Source of the DNA: Amycolatopsis methanolica 239
Lineage (GTDB): Bacteria > Actinomycetota > Actinomycetes > Mycobacteriales > Pseudonocardiaceae
Assembly: GCF_000739085.1 (NCBI RefSeq)
Contig: NZ_CP009110.1
Location: 4,774,001 to 4,838,000, forward strand
Direction of reading: 5' to 3'
DNA length: 64,000 nucleotides
The notes beneath the pieces were generated by a model. That model worked only from the letters and a program-made list of their open reading frames with translations. It had not been told where the DNA came from and did no database searches. Positions 37,753-46,537 of the stretch are shown here, in pieces (within the stretch, counting starts at the first letter, position 1; the number at the start of each line of letters is the position of its first letter). A program made the translations under genes and the position numbers.

Positions 37753-37929
37753 CTACCCCCGATCGCGGCGGGTGAGCTGCGCGAGGTCGAGCTTGCCGTC
37801 GAGGTAGCGCCCGACGGCCAGGCCGAGGCCGCCGAGCACGAGCACGGCGAGGAACGCGCCGAACCCGCCGAACGCGGCCGCCAAGCCGAGCACGAGGCCG
37901 GTCAGCAGGCCGATCTGGGTGGTGGACAT
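37753..37929 (-). CDS. Small DUF2273-like membrane protein
   Basis: This 58-residue protein is nearly all glycine-rich membrane helix: 'IGLLTGLVLGLAAAFGGFGA' and 'FLAVLVLGGLGLAVGRYLDG', then a short basic tail. Its length and placement match the DUF2273 proteins in Asp23 operons. GAAGGAAGG precedes the ATG at 37929, which rules out a longer frame. Confidence 0.78.
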   Translation of the reverse strand: MSTTQIGLLTGLVLGLAAAFGGFGAFLAVLVLGGLGLAVGRYLDGKLDLAQLTRRDRG

Positions 37930-37957
37930 GGTGATCGCCTTCCTTCGTTGCGTGGAC

Positions 37958-38248
37958 TCACGCCGGCTGTGGGGTGTCCGCGATGTCGCCGATCCACACG
38001 TGCACCACCCGGTCCACCGCGCCGACCGCGGCGCGGACTTCCTGTGCGATGTCGCGGACGGGCGCGGGGTAGTGGCCGACGACCCCCACGGTGATCTCCT
38101 CCGGCCGGATCCGCACGCCAGGGACGCGGCCACCGGGCAGGTAGGTGGCTATTTCGCCGAACCGTCCGGCGTGCAGGCCCGCCACGTGCGGGCAGGCCTG
38201 CACTGCGGTGGCAATGCGGCCGGCGTCGATCTCGACGCCCGCGGTCAC
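37958..38248 (-). CDS. Small Asp23-operon protein
   Basis: This 96-residue protein contains 'AGRIATAVQACPHVAGLHAG' and 'IAQEVRAAVGAVDRVVHVWI', the alternating hydrophobic pattern of half an Asp23 domain. It overlaps the preceding gene by four bases (ATGA). It is probably a soluble partner in the same assembly. No catalytic motif is visible. Confidence 0.72.
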   Translation of the reverse strand: MTAGVEIDAGRIATAVQACPHVAGLHAGRFGEIATYLPGGRVPGVRIRPEEITVGVVGHYPAPVRDIAQEVRAAVGAVDRVVHVWIGDIADTPQPA

Positions 38249-38715
38249 TGCACGCGGTCGGAGTCGGCCTGCGCGTCGCTGTCGTCGCCGGGGATGTACA
38301 CGTCGGTCACGTTGATGTTGACCTCGACCACCTCCAGGCCGGTCATGCTCTCCACTGCGGTGATCACGTTGCGCCGCACCGAGCGCGACAGGTCCGTGAT
38401 GGACACTCCGTACTCGACGAGCAGCTGCAGGTCGACGGCGGCTTGCTTCTCGCCCACCTCGACCGACACACCCTGCCCGGCGCTCGCGGTCGCCCCTGGG
38501 ATCCGCTCACGCAGCGCGCTGAACGCCCGCGCCGCGCCACCTCCCAGGTCGTGCACGCCGGACACCTCGCGGGTGGCCAGGCCGGCGATCTTCTGCACCA
38601 CGGTGTCGGCGATGGTCGTGGTGCCCTGCTTGGTGACCAGAGCGGTGGCGTCGGTCTTTTCCACCTCCGCACCGGAGCGGGTGTCCGCGGCAGGCTTGGC
38701 AGTGGCGTTGGTCAT
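38245..38715 (-). CDS. Asp23/Gls24-family envelope stress protein
   Basis: At 156 residues this is the most typical Asp23 protein here: 'TTIADTVVQKIAGLATREVSGV' in part, 'VEVGEKQAAVDLQLLVEYG', 'RRNVITAVESMTGLEVVEVN' and the tail 'INVTDVYIP'. GAGGAGA precedes the ATG at 38715. It has acidic ends and no membrane segment, so it depends on the anchors encoded downstream. Confidence 0.88.
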   Translation of the reverse strand: MTNATAKPAADTRSGAEVEKTDATALVTKQGTTTIADTVVQKIAGLATREVSGVHDLGGGAARAFSALRERIPGATASAGQGVSVEVGEKQAAVDLQLLVEYGVSITDLSRSVRRNVITAVESMTGLEVVEVNINVTDVYIPGDDSDAQADSDRVQ

Positions 38716-38844
38716 GACTGTCTCCTCACGTCGGTCCGCATCATTTTCCGTTACCAGGGACGGTCTCGCACCTGGTGCGATCCGTCCACACCAGATAGAC
38801 CCGGACACGGGGAAAGCGTCACTCACCTAATCGTGTGCTCGGAG

Positions 38845-39159
38845 TCACTCGCGGTTCGTCGTGAACGCCGTGGCGTCGAGGTCGGTCACGACCAGCCACA
38901 GCCGGGTGTCCTTCCACCGGCTGTCCTCCAGCACCGGCCGTAGCGCCCCCACCGCCTGCTGCAGCAGCGGGGCCAGCGGCAGGATCAGCGCGACGAGCCG
39001 GATCTCGACGACGCCGTCGTCCACATCGACGGCGAGCAGGTCAAGATCCCACGACAACCGTCCTGCTTTTCGCAACACTGGCACAGCCGGGCGAAGCCCG
39101 GGAACATCACGCAGGACGGTGAGCATCGCCTGGGACAACTCGCGGCGACTGGTGATCAC
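38845..39159 (-). CDS. Uncharacterised small protein of Asp23 operon
   Basis: The GTG at 39157-39159 overlaps the upstream TGA (GTGA), giving 104 residues. It shows 'LSQAMLTVLRDVPGLRPAVP', 'LDLLAVDVDDGVVEIRLVAL' and 'WKDTRLWLVVTDLDATAF'. I recognise no named family. The pattern of two beta-rich halves resembles a divergent Asp23-like domain. Tight coupling supports expression. Confidence 0.65.
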   Translation of the reverse strand: MITSRRELSQAMLTVLRDVPGLRPAVPVLRKAGRLSWDLDLLAVDVDDGVVEIRLVALILPLAPLLQQAVGALRPVLEDSRWKDTRLWLVVTDLDATAFTTNRE

Positions 39160-39572
39160 CCCTGGACTCCCAGGTCCTCGATGTCGAGGATCGTGACCCA
39201 CACGGACGCCACATGCACGCCCGTGGCGGCTTCCACCGCTCGGGTCACAGTGCGCTGAACGGCCTGAGCGATCGCGGCCGCCTGATCCTGGCCGGAGACG
39301 GCGATATCGACCTCCACCCGCACCCCTGCACGGTCAGCGTCCGGATCGGCGAGGAAGATGCGGACTCCGTCGGCCGGTGTCGGCTGCAGCCCCTGAATCC
39401 GTTGCCTGGCGGTGCGGACGATGGAAGCGGCCGGCCCGCCCAGCCCGGGCTGGGTACGGACGACGCCCGGCACGGCCACTGCGACGTGCGCGACGACCGC
39501 AGCGATGACCGGGGCGGCGACGACCGCCTTCGTGGCCGGGTCCGCGGCGTCCTCGACGTCGATCGTGATCAC
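39156..39572 (-). CDS. Asp23/Gls24-related protein
   Basis: The 138-residue protein starts at a GTG preceded by AAGGGGGGG. It contains 'PVIAAVVAHVAVAVPGVVRT', 'VRVEVDIAVSGQDQAAAIAQ' and 'VTRAVEAATGVHVASVWVTI', the Asp23 pattern. It follows the Zn-finger/Asp23 gene by 47 bases. Confidence 0.75.
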   Translation of the reverse strand: MITIDVEDAADPATKAVVAAPVIAAVVAHVAVAVPGVVRTQPGLGGPAASIVRTARQRIQGLQPTPADGVRIFLADPDADRAGVRVEVDIAVSGQDQAAAIAQAVQRTVTRAVEAATGVHVASVWVTILDIEDLGVQG

Positions 39573-39619
39573 TGCGCTGGTCCCCCCCTTGGCATGCGGC
39601 TGGTGCCCCCCTGATCCTC

Positions 39620-40168
39620 TCAACCGTCGTAAAGGTCGGTAACGCTGACGTCGAGCCGGGCCACCTCCACCCCGATCCGCGCGCCCGCCGCCGCAGGAAC
39701 GCGTTCGCGAACCAGGTTCAGGGCCGCCCCCGTCGTGTCGGGGTAGCGCACGGCGAGCTCCATCTCCACCTCCACCTTGGTACCGGGCCGGGCCATGACC
39801 CGGCAGTGGCGCGCGCGCACGCCCGGGACGGTGTCGGCGGCGAACCGCAGGATCGCGGCCACGACCCGCTCGCTGATCCGCGCCCCGCCCGGCTCGTGCG
39901 TGGGCAGCGGCAGCAGCTCACGCCGCCGGACCTCGGCACGCACCGCGGCCATAATGCGGCTGGTCAGATCCTGCGACGGCGCGGGGGTGTCGTGCCTCAG
40001 CTCGGCGGTGGCCTCGCACAGCAGCTGCAAACTGCCGTGCGCCGCGCGGCAGTGCGGGCAGTCCCGCTCGTGCGGGTCGTTGCCGAGCTCCTCCAGCCTC
40101 TCCCACAGCTGTTCCATGTCACGCCCGCACGGCAGCGCGTAGCCCTGGGTGGCCGGGTTCATCGCCAT
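39620..40168 (-). CDS. Zinc-finger anti-sigma-like domain fused to Asp23 domain
   Basis: The 182-residue protein starts 'MAMNPATQGYALPCGRDMEQ' and has an anti-sigma zinc-finger motif 'HERDCPHCRAAHG' (HxxxCxxC) near residue 34. The second half, with 'ISERVVAAILRFAADTVPGV', 'VEVEMELAVRYPDT' and 'VEVARLDVSVTDLYDG', is an Asp23 domain. The gene overlaps the end of the sigma-factor gene (TGA at 40159-40161). It is likely the cognate anti-sigma factor and could link the Asp23 assembly to sigma activity (inference). Confidence 0.78.
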   Translation of the reverse strand: MAMNPATQGYALPCGRDMEQLWERLEELGNDPHERDCPHCRAAHGSLQLLCEATAELRHDTPAPSQDLTSRIMAAVRAEVRRRELLPLPTHEPGGARISERVVAAILRFAADTVPGVRARHCRVMARPGTKVEVEMELAVRYPDTTGAALNLVRERVPAAAGARIGVEVARLDVSVTDLYDG

Positions 40169-40690
40169 GGCGCCATCACCTCCGCCAATTGCGTCCGGGC
40201 ACGGCTGATGCGCCCACGCACCGCCGTCGTGGTCGTGCCGATCGTCGTCGCGATCTCCTCGTGGGACCGGCCGTGCACCTCGCGCAGGAGCCAGCACGCC
40301 CGCTGCTCCGGCGTCAACTCCTGCAACGACCGTCAGCGCCCGCATCTGCGCCCAGGTCTCCGCAACCTGCTCAGGACGTCCCGTTGAGCCGAGCGACCCC
40401 TGCTGCTCAGGTCGCAATTCCGCGACCGGTCTGCGGGCGCGCAGCGCGTTCAGGCACCGGTTGGTGGTGGCGCGGTGCAGCCAGCCGACGAACGCGGCGT
40501 CCTCCTGGCGTTGCGCCAGCCGCCGCCACGCGGTCAGGAACACCTCCTGCACCACGTCCTCGGCGCCGGCCTGCCGGGACAGCATCCGTAGCGCCGGCCC
40601 GAACATCGGGCCCTGATAGCGCCGCACCAACTCCTCATAGGACCGTGCATCACCATCACGGGCGCGCGCGACCAAAGTCGCGTCATCCAA
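40159..40690 (-). pseudogene. ECF-type RNA polymerase sigma factor, frameshifted
   Basis: Region 2 reads normally from ATG 40690: 'ELVRRYQGPMFGPALRMLSRQ' in part, 'GAEDVVQEVFLTAWRRLAQ' and 'AFVGWLHRATTNRCLNALRA'. At 'MRALTVV' (about 40325-40336) the frame is lost. In another frame region 4 follows: 'ELTPEQRACWLLREVHGRSH', 'EEIATTIGTTTTAVRGRISR' and 'ARTQLAEVMAPWR', ending at TGA 40159-40161. Homologues suggest that a CG pair is missing from GTCGCGTTG. Either the gene is recently broken or the base call is wrong. It heads the Asp23 operon. Confidence 0.82.
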
Positions 40691-40782
40691 CGGCAGCGGC
40701 CGCGTATCAGCAGGTACCGGCCTGCCGATACGCGGCCGTCTCTCCTCGTCCCGCCCCTACCGACACGGCACCGTCCGGATCG

Positions 40783-41187
40783 TCACTGCCGAACCGAGCG
40801 ACCGGGCTCACCCGGTTGCGGAGTAGCCGGCGCGAGTGCCTCGGCCAGGGACCCGTAAACATCGACCAGGCGGTCGATCTGTGTCAGCTGCAGCGGGCGA
40901 AGCGTCACCGGTGTCGACGCGACCACCCGCACCTCAGTGTCTCCGGCTTCCTCCTGGGCGACCACGATGATCGACAAGCCCTGCAGACCGAGGAAGGTGA
41001 CCCGGCTCAGATCGAGCACAATCACGTCCGCGGCGCTGCGTACTTCCCGCAAAACCGCAGCCTCCACCTGCGGTGCGGTGAGCATGTCGAGCTCGCCGGC
41101 GACGTGCACCACCGTCGCGTCCTGACGCGGCTCGACGACCACCACTGGCTCGGAGTCGCCTACTTCCTCCGGACCGGACGAGACCAT
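40783..41187 (-). CDS. STAS-domain protein (anti-sigma factor antagonist-like)
   Basis: The 134-residue protein has a STAS fold: 'ATVVHVAGELDMLTAPQVEA', 'VIVLDLSRVTFLGLQGLSII' and 'RPLQLTQIDRLVDVYGSLAE'. The serine phosphorylated in SpoIIAA-type antagonists (usually in D-S-S-G or G-S-x-G) is missing: the tract reads G-L-Q-G. It may act without kinase control or be a sensor. GGGGAGG precedes the ATG at 41187. It lies 93 bases upstream of the sigma-factor gene on the same strand. Confidence 0.85.
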   Translation of the reverse strand: MVSSGPEEVGDSEPVVVVEPRQDATVVHVAGELDMLTAPQVEAAVLREVRSAADVIVLDLSRVTFLGLQGLSIIVVAQEEAGDTEVRVVASTPVTLRPLQLTQIDRLVDVYGSLAEALAPATPQPGEPGRSVRQ

Positions 41188-41380
41188 CCACTCAACCTCC
41201 CCTCGCCCCGACGCTGCCACCCCCATGCCACGGGACTGGCCATCATCCAGGCGGCCGACCACGGGCTCAACTGCAAGTCCCCCACACGATCACGTCTCAC
41301 ATTTCCACCGCGCCGGGCAGCAGGACGGCGGACAGCCGGGGCGACGTCCCCTGCGCCGCCGCCCCGGCTGGGCCCCAAGG

Positions 41381-41590
41381 TCAGTCCTTCTTCACGGCGC
41401 CCTTGAGCTTGTCTGCGGCGTCGCCTACGGCATCCTTGACCGAGTCGAGTGCGTCCTTGATCCCGGCCTTGGCCTGGTCGGCCTTGCCCTCACCCCGCAG
41501 CTGCTCGTCCCCAGTCGCCGCGCCCGCGGCCTCCTTGGCCTTGCCCGCCACGTCCTCCGCTTTGTTACCGATCTTGTCACCGAGCGACAT
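41381..41590 (-). CDS. CsbD-family stress protein
   Basis: The 69-residue, highly charged, Ala/Lys/Asp-rich protein has the CsbD pattern 'DKIGNKAEDVAGKAKEAAGA', 'LRGEGKADQAKAGIKDALDS' and 'VGDAADKLKGAVKKD'. CsbD is part of the sigma-B general stress regulon in Bacillus; its biochemical role is unknown. GGAGGGAT precedes the start. It fits the stress-related neighbours. Confidence 0.92.
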   Translation of the reverse strand: MSLGDKIGNKAEDVAGKAKEAAGAATGDEQLRGEGKADQAKAGIKDALDSVKDAVGDAADKLKGAVKKD

Positions 41591-41782
41591 CCGGCATCCC
41601 TCCTCCGGTCGAGGCGCACCCTGGTGTGCACCACTCGCATCGAAAGACCCGCCCGGCTGCCCGGCGTCACGCCCACGATCCGGTGAAACCTGTCACCACT
41701 GGCCCGCCCGAACGGCACCCACCGACCACCTGCTCACAGCACTACGATGGGCAGGGCACCAGCGCCGAACCCCGAGAGTGGA

Positions 41783-42037
41783 ATGAACCAGGACAGCACC
41801 GGCCGGGACTGGACGGCCGCAGAGAAGGCGGCCTACCGCCACCTGATCCGCACCCACCACCCGGACCGTGGGGGCGATCCGGACGAGCTCATCACCCAGC
41901 TCGCCCGGTTCCACGCCACCCAGCAGGCAAGCGGGGAGCGCATCGTGTTCGTCTCCCGCCGCCGGGGCCTTGCCGGGGTGATCGACGCACTACGCCAACG
42001 ACGCCGCCGGCGGCGGCAACCGCCGCGAGTCCGGTAG
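41783..42037 (+). CDS. Short J-domain-like protein
   Basis: The 84-residue protein has a J-domain core: 'WTAAEKAAYRHLIRTHHPDR' with the HPD motif, then 'GGDPDELITQLARFHATQQA'. The end is very Arg-rich ('RRRRRRQPPRVR'). It lacks any other DnaJ domain. It could stimulate an Hsp70 or be a DNA-associated small protein. The ATG at 41783 follows GAGAGTGGA. It is divergent from csbD. Confidence 0.68.
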   Translation: MNQDSTGRDWTAAEKAAYRHLIRTHHPDRGGDPDELITQLARFHATQQASGERIVFVSRRRGLAGVIDALRQRRRRRRQPPRVR

Positions 42038-42136
42038 ACACTGAACGCTAGGTGTTGGCCCCGCGTGGGCACGGTCCGAGATCATAGGTACCCAGCTTTG
42101 GCATGCGATTCACGTAGCCATGTCCACAGTATGTGA

Positions 42137-43030
42137 TCAGTCGAGTTCCTGCAGGTCGTCGCGGGCTGGGGCGAGCAGCTTGTGCCCGGTGATCAGGCAC
42201 CCGTGCATCGCGCGCAAGTCGGCGCACAGTTCCTCCAGTAGCGGCCCGCTGGTGTGGTCGAGGGTGGTAGGTCCCGTTGCATCACGGTCTGGACCAGGCT
42301 GGCCAGCGCGGCGCTGATCTGCACGGCGCCGTCAACGGCGGCGTGCAGGGCGGCTGGAGTCGGCAGCGTCGAGCGGCGAGGTCCATAGCAAACGTAGTAG
42401 GCGATCCCGGCTGGGCCGGTGAGCTTGCGGCGGGCCAGCGGCCAGTGTCCCCGCCCAGGCTGCCAGCCGAGCCGGATCGGCACCCGCGCCCCGTCGTACT
42501 CCCGTGGCCCGTGCGCTCCGGCGCCGACCGATAGACGCCGCCGGGACCGGGCGGGAAGCGGCATCGTGGGCTTCCAGCCACAACCGCGAGTACTTGACCT
42601 GCCCGTATGCCTCATCGGCAGTGATCCACGCGAACGGCACCTCTGCCTCGAACGCCCGGGCCAGCATCACCATCGCCTGGCATGGCCTGGTCTGGAATTC
42701 GGTGCCTTCCGGGATCCCCGCCCGCCGGCAACGATCTTCATCGGCGTCCACGGCCCGGGCAGATACAACTCCCGGTCGATCAGTGCATGACCGCGAGTAC
42801 CGGCATAGGCCAGGAACGTTCCGATCTGACAGTTCTCGATCCGGCCGGCGGTTCCGAGTACTGCCGCTGAACCCCGGCCGACATCCTGCCCTTCTTCAGA
42901 AACCCGGTGTCATCGACGATCAGCACCCCGCCAGATTCGCCGAGGTGCTCGATGACATAGTCGCGCATGTCGTCGCGGACGCCGTCGATATCCCAATCCG
43001 CCCAGCGCAGCAGCCGCTGCATCCCATGGC
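42137..43030 (-). pseudogene. IS701-family transposase, truncated and frameshifted
   Basis: Minus-strand blocks in changing frames match the IS701 DDE endonuclease: '[20 protein letters not shown]', '[13 protein letters not shown]', 'FAWITADEAYGQVKY', 'GLTGPAGIAYYVCYGPRR'-like tract near 42360-42420, and the C-terminus 'LLAPARDDLQELD' ending at 42137. The N-terminal 80-odd residues are missing; the break is at the TetR fragment around 43030. Confidence 0.8.
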
Positions 43031-43545
43031 GGACAGCGCGCGCTCAGCCAATGTCGGCGTCGGAACCCTCTACCGGCGCTTCCCCCACCGCGAAGCGCTG
43101 TTGCGGGCCGTCGCGCACACGCGCTACCGCCGAGCTGTTCGAGAGATGCATGCAGCGGAAGACGAGGAGCCGACGGCATGGGATGCTCGCGCGCGCCTGA
43201 TCCGGTTGTGCCGTCGGCCGCACGTGAGCGTGCAGGGCTACTGATTTCCCAGCGCGCGAAGGAACTGCTGCACCACAATGTCGAGGCCGCCGGTACCGGG
43301 AGAAACTCATGTCCGGGTTCGAACGGCTCGTTCAGGCGGCGCAGGCGGAGGGCACACTGCGCGCCGATGTCGGAGCGGGCGATGTCGCGATCATGTTCTC
43401 ACTGGCTCTCCGCGAGCCGCCTGCCCCACCTCCCCTGCCGTCCCCGAGTTCGATCGAACGACCACGCTTGCTCATGGAAGCTCTGCGAACCGCTCCCGGC
43501 CCCTTGCCCGGCCGACCGATCACCGGCGCGGACCTGTCGCTGCGG
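43023..43545 (+). pseudogene. TetR-family regulator remnant
   Basis: On the plus strand 'ANVGVGTLYRRFPHREALLR' (recognition helix and following region) is followed by 'AGLLISQRAKELLHHNVEAA' in a second frame and by 'FERLVQAAQAEGTLRADVGA' and 'PGPLPGRPITGADLSLR' in a third. The first helix is missing at the IS701 break, and at least two frameshifts occur. A dead TetR gene. Confidence 0.72.
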
Positions 43546-43557
43546 CAGTCCGGCACC

Positions 43558-44214
43558 TCAAGCGTCATCGGTGACGATGAGCACGTGCAAAGTTCGTGGG
43601 CCGTGGACTCCCTCGACGCGGTCGAGTTCGATGTCGCTGGTGGCGCTGGGGCCGCTGATCCAGGTCTGCGGGCGGTGCGGTTCGAGGGCGGCAACAGCGT
43701 CCGGAACGTCAGCGACAACCTGCTCGGCTCGGATCACGCACACGTGCAGGTCCGGCACCAGGGTCGCGGCGCGCCGACCCTGGCCCGGGCCGTGGTCGAG
43801 CACGATCGTGCCGGTCTCGGCGATGCCGATCGCCGCGGTGGTCACCACCCCGTCGCAACGGTCGAGTACGGCGATGGGCACGTCCGGACCGTCGGCCACG
43901 GGCTCGATCCCGGCCGGCAGGTACACGGCGGGGAAGCCGGGTGGGACAAGGATCCGCAGCGGTCCCGCCCCGGCGCGAGGTTTCCTGCCGTGCAGCGCGC
44001 CGACGATCGCGCCGGCGACGCCCGTCTTCGTGGTTCGCTCGACGACGGCCCGGTAGTCGGCGACCTGCTCGGCGAACAGGTCGAGCACCTGCGCGGCGGG
44101 CCTTCCCGGCCGCGGCGGCGGGCGGTGCACCGGGACGTCGAGTTCGGGCTCGGTCGCGGTGACATCGGCCAGGGCCCGACGGGCCCGCTCGAGGATCTGC
44201 TCGCGTGCGCTCAC
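43558..44214 (-). CDS. lutC: Lactate utilisation protein C (LUD domain)
   Basis: The 218-residue LUD-domain protein is the third subunit of the LutABC L-lactate oxidase complex (lactate to pyruvate). It has 'ARRALADVTATEP', 'VVTTAAIGIAETGTIVLDHG', 'LHVCVIRAEQVVADVPDAVA' and 'TWISGPSATSDIELDRVEGV' with the final 'HGPRTLHVLIV'. The GTG at 44212-44214 overlaps the lutB stop (GTGA). Confidence 0.95.
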   Translation of the reverse strand: MSAREQILERARRALADVTATEPELDVPVHRPPPRPGRPAAQVLDLFAEQVADYRAVVERTTKTGVAGAIVGALHGRKPRAGAGPLRILVPPGFPAVYLPAGIEPVADGPDVPIAVLDRCDGVVTTAAIGIAETGTIVLDHGPGQGRRAATLVPDLHVCVIRAEQVVADVPDAVAALEPHRPQTWISGPSATSDIELDRVEGVHGPRTLHVLIVTDDA

Positions 44215-45731
44215 GATCGTCCACCCTTCCGTCGTGCGGTAGGCGCGCTGCCGGTGTCGCGCGTTCCGCCTTCGGTGCGTTTCCACCAGTCCCGGAACGA
44301 CTCCGCAGCGGGCACCGGTATGTCGCGGGACTGCGACCACCCCGCGGCCGGCCCCGGCAGCGGTCCCAACACCGCGCGCCCCCCAGGGGCCGTCCGCGCG
44401 CGCTTGCCCAAGATCCGGCCCCCGAGCCCGGCGGCCTTCTCCGCGGCGGCGGTCCGGCGCGAGGACGCCAACGTCCACGACGCCGCCTTGAAGGCCATGT
44501 CCTGCACCGACGGCAGGGCCGAGGCCTCCTTGTGCTCGTCGACCACCCGGCTGCGCAGGTGCACCAGCACCGCCGGGATGTCGATCCGGACCGGGCAGAC
44601 CTCGAAGCAGGCTCCGCACAGACTCGAGGCGTAGGGCAGGGAGTCGGACTGCGGATCCGATCCCCGCAGCATCGGGGTGAGGATCGCGCCAATCGGCCCC
44701 GGATACACCGATCCGTAGGCGTGCCCGCCGGTTCGCTCGTACACCGGGCAGACGTTCAGGCACGCCGAGCACCGGATGCAGCGCAACGCCTGGCGGCCGG
44801 TGGGATCGGCCAGGACGTTCGTCCGGCCGTTGTCCAGCAGGATCACGTGGACCTCCTGCGGGCCGTCGCCGGGAGTGACACCGGTCCACATCGAGGTGTA
44901 AGGGTTCATCCGCTCGCCGGTGGAGGAGCGCGGCAACAGCTGGAGCATGACATCGAGGTCCTGAAAGGTCGGTAACACCTTTTCGATACCCACTACCGAC
45001 ACGAGCACCTCGGGCAGGGTCAGGCACATGCGGCCGTTGCCTTCGGACTCGACAACGGTGAGGGTGCCGGTCTCCGCGACCGCGAAGTTCGCCCCGGACA
45101 CGGCGACCTTGGCACGCAAGAACTTCTCGCGCAGGTGCGTCCGTGCCGCTTCGGCCAGGCGCTTCGGCTCGTCGGTGAGGTCGTCCGGAGCCGCCTTGCC
45201 GACCCGGCCCATTTTGCCCAGGAAGATCTCGCGCACCTCGGCGCGGTTGCGGTGGATCGCCGGGACCAGGATGTGGCTAGGTAGGTCGTCGCCGAGCTGC
45301 ACGATCAACTCGGCGAGATCGGTTTCCCAGGCCCGGATGCCCGCGGCTTCGAGCGCAGTGTTGAGTTCGACCTCCTGGGTGGCCATCGATTTGACCTTCA
45401 CGACTTCGTCGGTGCCGTGGCGTTGCGCGATGTCGACGACGATGCGGTTGGCTTCGGCGGCGTCGACGGCCCAGTGCACCGTCGCGCCGGCGGCGGTCAG
45501 CGACTTCTCGAGTTGTTCGAGGTAGTGGGGCAAGTGCCGCAGCACCCGGTTCTTGATGGCCTCGCCGGCGAGGCGCAGCTGCTCCCAGTCGGCGACTTCG
45601 CCGACCACAGCCGCGCGCTTGGCCCGGATAGTGCCGGTGGCGTGCGCGAGGTTGCGCCGCAGCTGGCTGTCCGACAGTGCCTTCTTCGCCGCCGCGGGGA
45701 ACTTCGGGATGCCGAGGAACGTGCCGCTCAT
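44211..45731 (-). CDS. lutB: Lactate utilisation iron-sulfur protein B
   Basis: The 506-residue protein has an N-terminal LUD domain ('VKVKSMATQEVELNTALEAA', 'AVAETGTLTVVESEGNGRM') and two 4Fe-4S motifs, 'CIRCSACLNVCPVY' and 'CGACFEVCPVRIDIP', near residues 320 and 375. It passes electrons from lactate oxidation. The start overlaps the lutA stop by four bases (ATGA). The C-terminal tail is Arg/Lys-rich, as in actinobacterial LutB. Confidence 0.95.
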   Translation of the reverse strand: MSGTFLGIPKFPAAAKKALSDSQLRRNLAHATGTIRAKRAAVVGEVADWEQLRLAGEAIKNRVLRHLPHYLEQLEKSLTAAGATVHWAVDAAEANRIVVDIAQRHGTDEVVKVKSMATQEVELNTALEAAGIRAWETDLAELIVQLGDDLPSHILVPAIHRNRAEVREIFLGKMGRVGKAAPDDLTDEPKRLAEAARTHLREKFLRAKVAVSGANFAVAETGTLTVVESEGNGRMCLTLPEVLVSVVGIEKVLPTFQDLDVMLQLLPRSSTGERMNPYTSMWTGVTPGDGPQEVHVILLDNGRTNVLADPTGRQALRCIRCSACLNVCPVYERTGGHAYGSVYPGPIGAILTPMLRGSDPQSDSLPYASSLCGACFEVCPVRIDIPAVLVHLRSRVVDEHKEASALPSVQDMAFKAASWTLASSRRTAAAEKAAGLGGRILGKRARTAPGGRAVLGPLPGPAAGWSQSRDIPVPAAESFRDWWKRTEGGTRDTGSAPTARRKGGRS

Positions 45732-46501
45732 CGTGCCGTCACCGCCTCCGGTTCGGTGGTCCTCGTCCTGGTCGTCTCGGTCGCGGCGAGGATCTCCGCG
45801 AGGTGCATCACCCGGATTCCCGAGCGCTCCCGCGACAGCAGCCCGCCGATGTGCATCAGGCAGGAGTTGTCGCCCGCGACTAGCACTTCAGCGCCGCTCT
45901 CCCGCACGTGCCGGGCCTTGTCGCTGCCCATCGCCACCGAGGTGTCGGCGTTCTTCACCGCGAACGTGCCGCCGAAGCCGCAGCACTCGTCCGCGGCAGG
46001 GAGTTCCAGCAGGGTCAGCCCGCGCACGCCCCGCAACAGCCGGGTGGGCCGGTCACCGACCCCGAGCATCCGCAGTGAGTGGCAGGTCGGGTGGTAGGTG
46101 ACCCGGTGCGGGAAGTAGGCGCCGACATCGACCACGCCGAGCACGTCGACGAGGTATTCGGTCAGTTCGTAGACGGGCGGGGCTTGCTCGACCGCACGTA
46201 CCAGTCCGGGATCCCCGGACCGCTCGGCCAAGATCCGGTGCTGGTGCCGTACGGAACCGGCGCACGACCCGGACGGAACGACGACCGCCTCGCAGCCAAC
46301 GAACGCGTCGAGGTGGTTCCGCAGCAGCGGCACCGCCTCGTCCAGGTACCCGGTGTTGACCATCGGCTGGCCACAACAGGTCTGCTTCGCGGGGAAACCG
46401 ACCTCGACGCCCAAGCGCCGCAGCAGGGTGACTACCGCGCGGCCCGTGTCGGGGAACAGCGCGTCGTTCATGCACGTGACCATCAGGCCGACGCTGGACA
46501 T
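45728..46501 (-). CDS. lutA: Lactate utilisation protein A (CCG domains)
   Basis: The 257-residue protein has two cysteine-rich CCG domains: 'KQTCCGQPMVNTGY' and 'DECCGFGGTFAVKN', plus 'VTYHPTCHSLR' and 'PSGSCAGSV'. These ligate a 4Fe-4S cluster, as in GlcF/HdrB. The ATG at 46501 has CGGAGGACCT before it. It is first in lutABC and follows two FadR-type operator sites. Confidence 0.95.
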   Translation of the reverse strand: MSSVGLMVTCMNDALFPDTGRAVVTLLRRLGVEVGFPAKQTCCGQPMVNTGYLDEAVPLLRNHLDAFVGCEAVVVPSGSCAGSVRHQHRILAERSGDPGLVRAVEQAPPVYELTEYLVDVLGVVDVGAYFPHRVTYHPTCHSLRMLGVGDRPTRLLRGVRGLTLLELPAADECCGFGGTFAVKNADTSVAMGSDKARHVRESGAEVLVAGDNSCLMHIGGLLSRERSGIRVMHLAEILAATETTRTRTTEPEAVTAR

Positions 46502-46537
46502 AGGTCCTCCGGGTGCAGAGAAAGTGGACGGAGGGTG

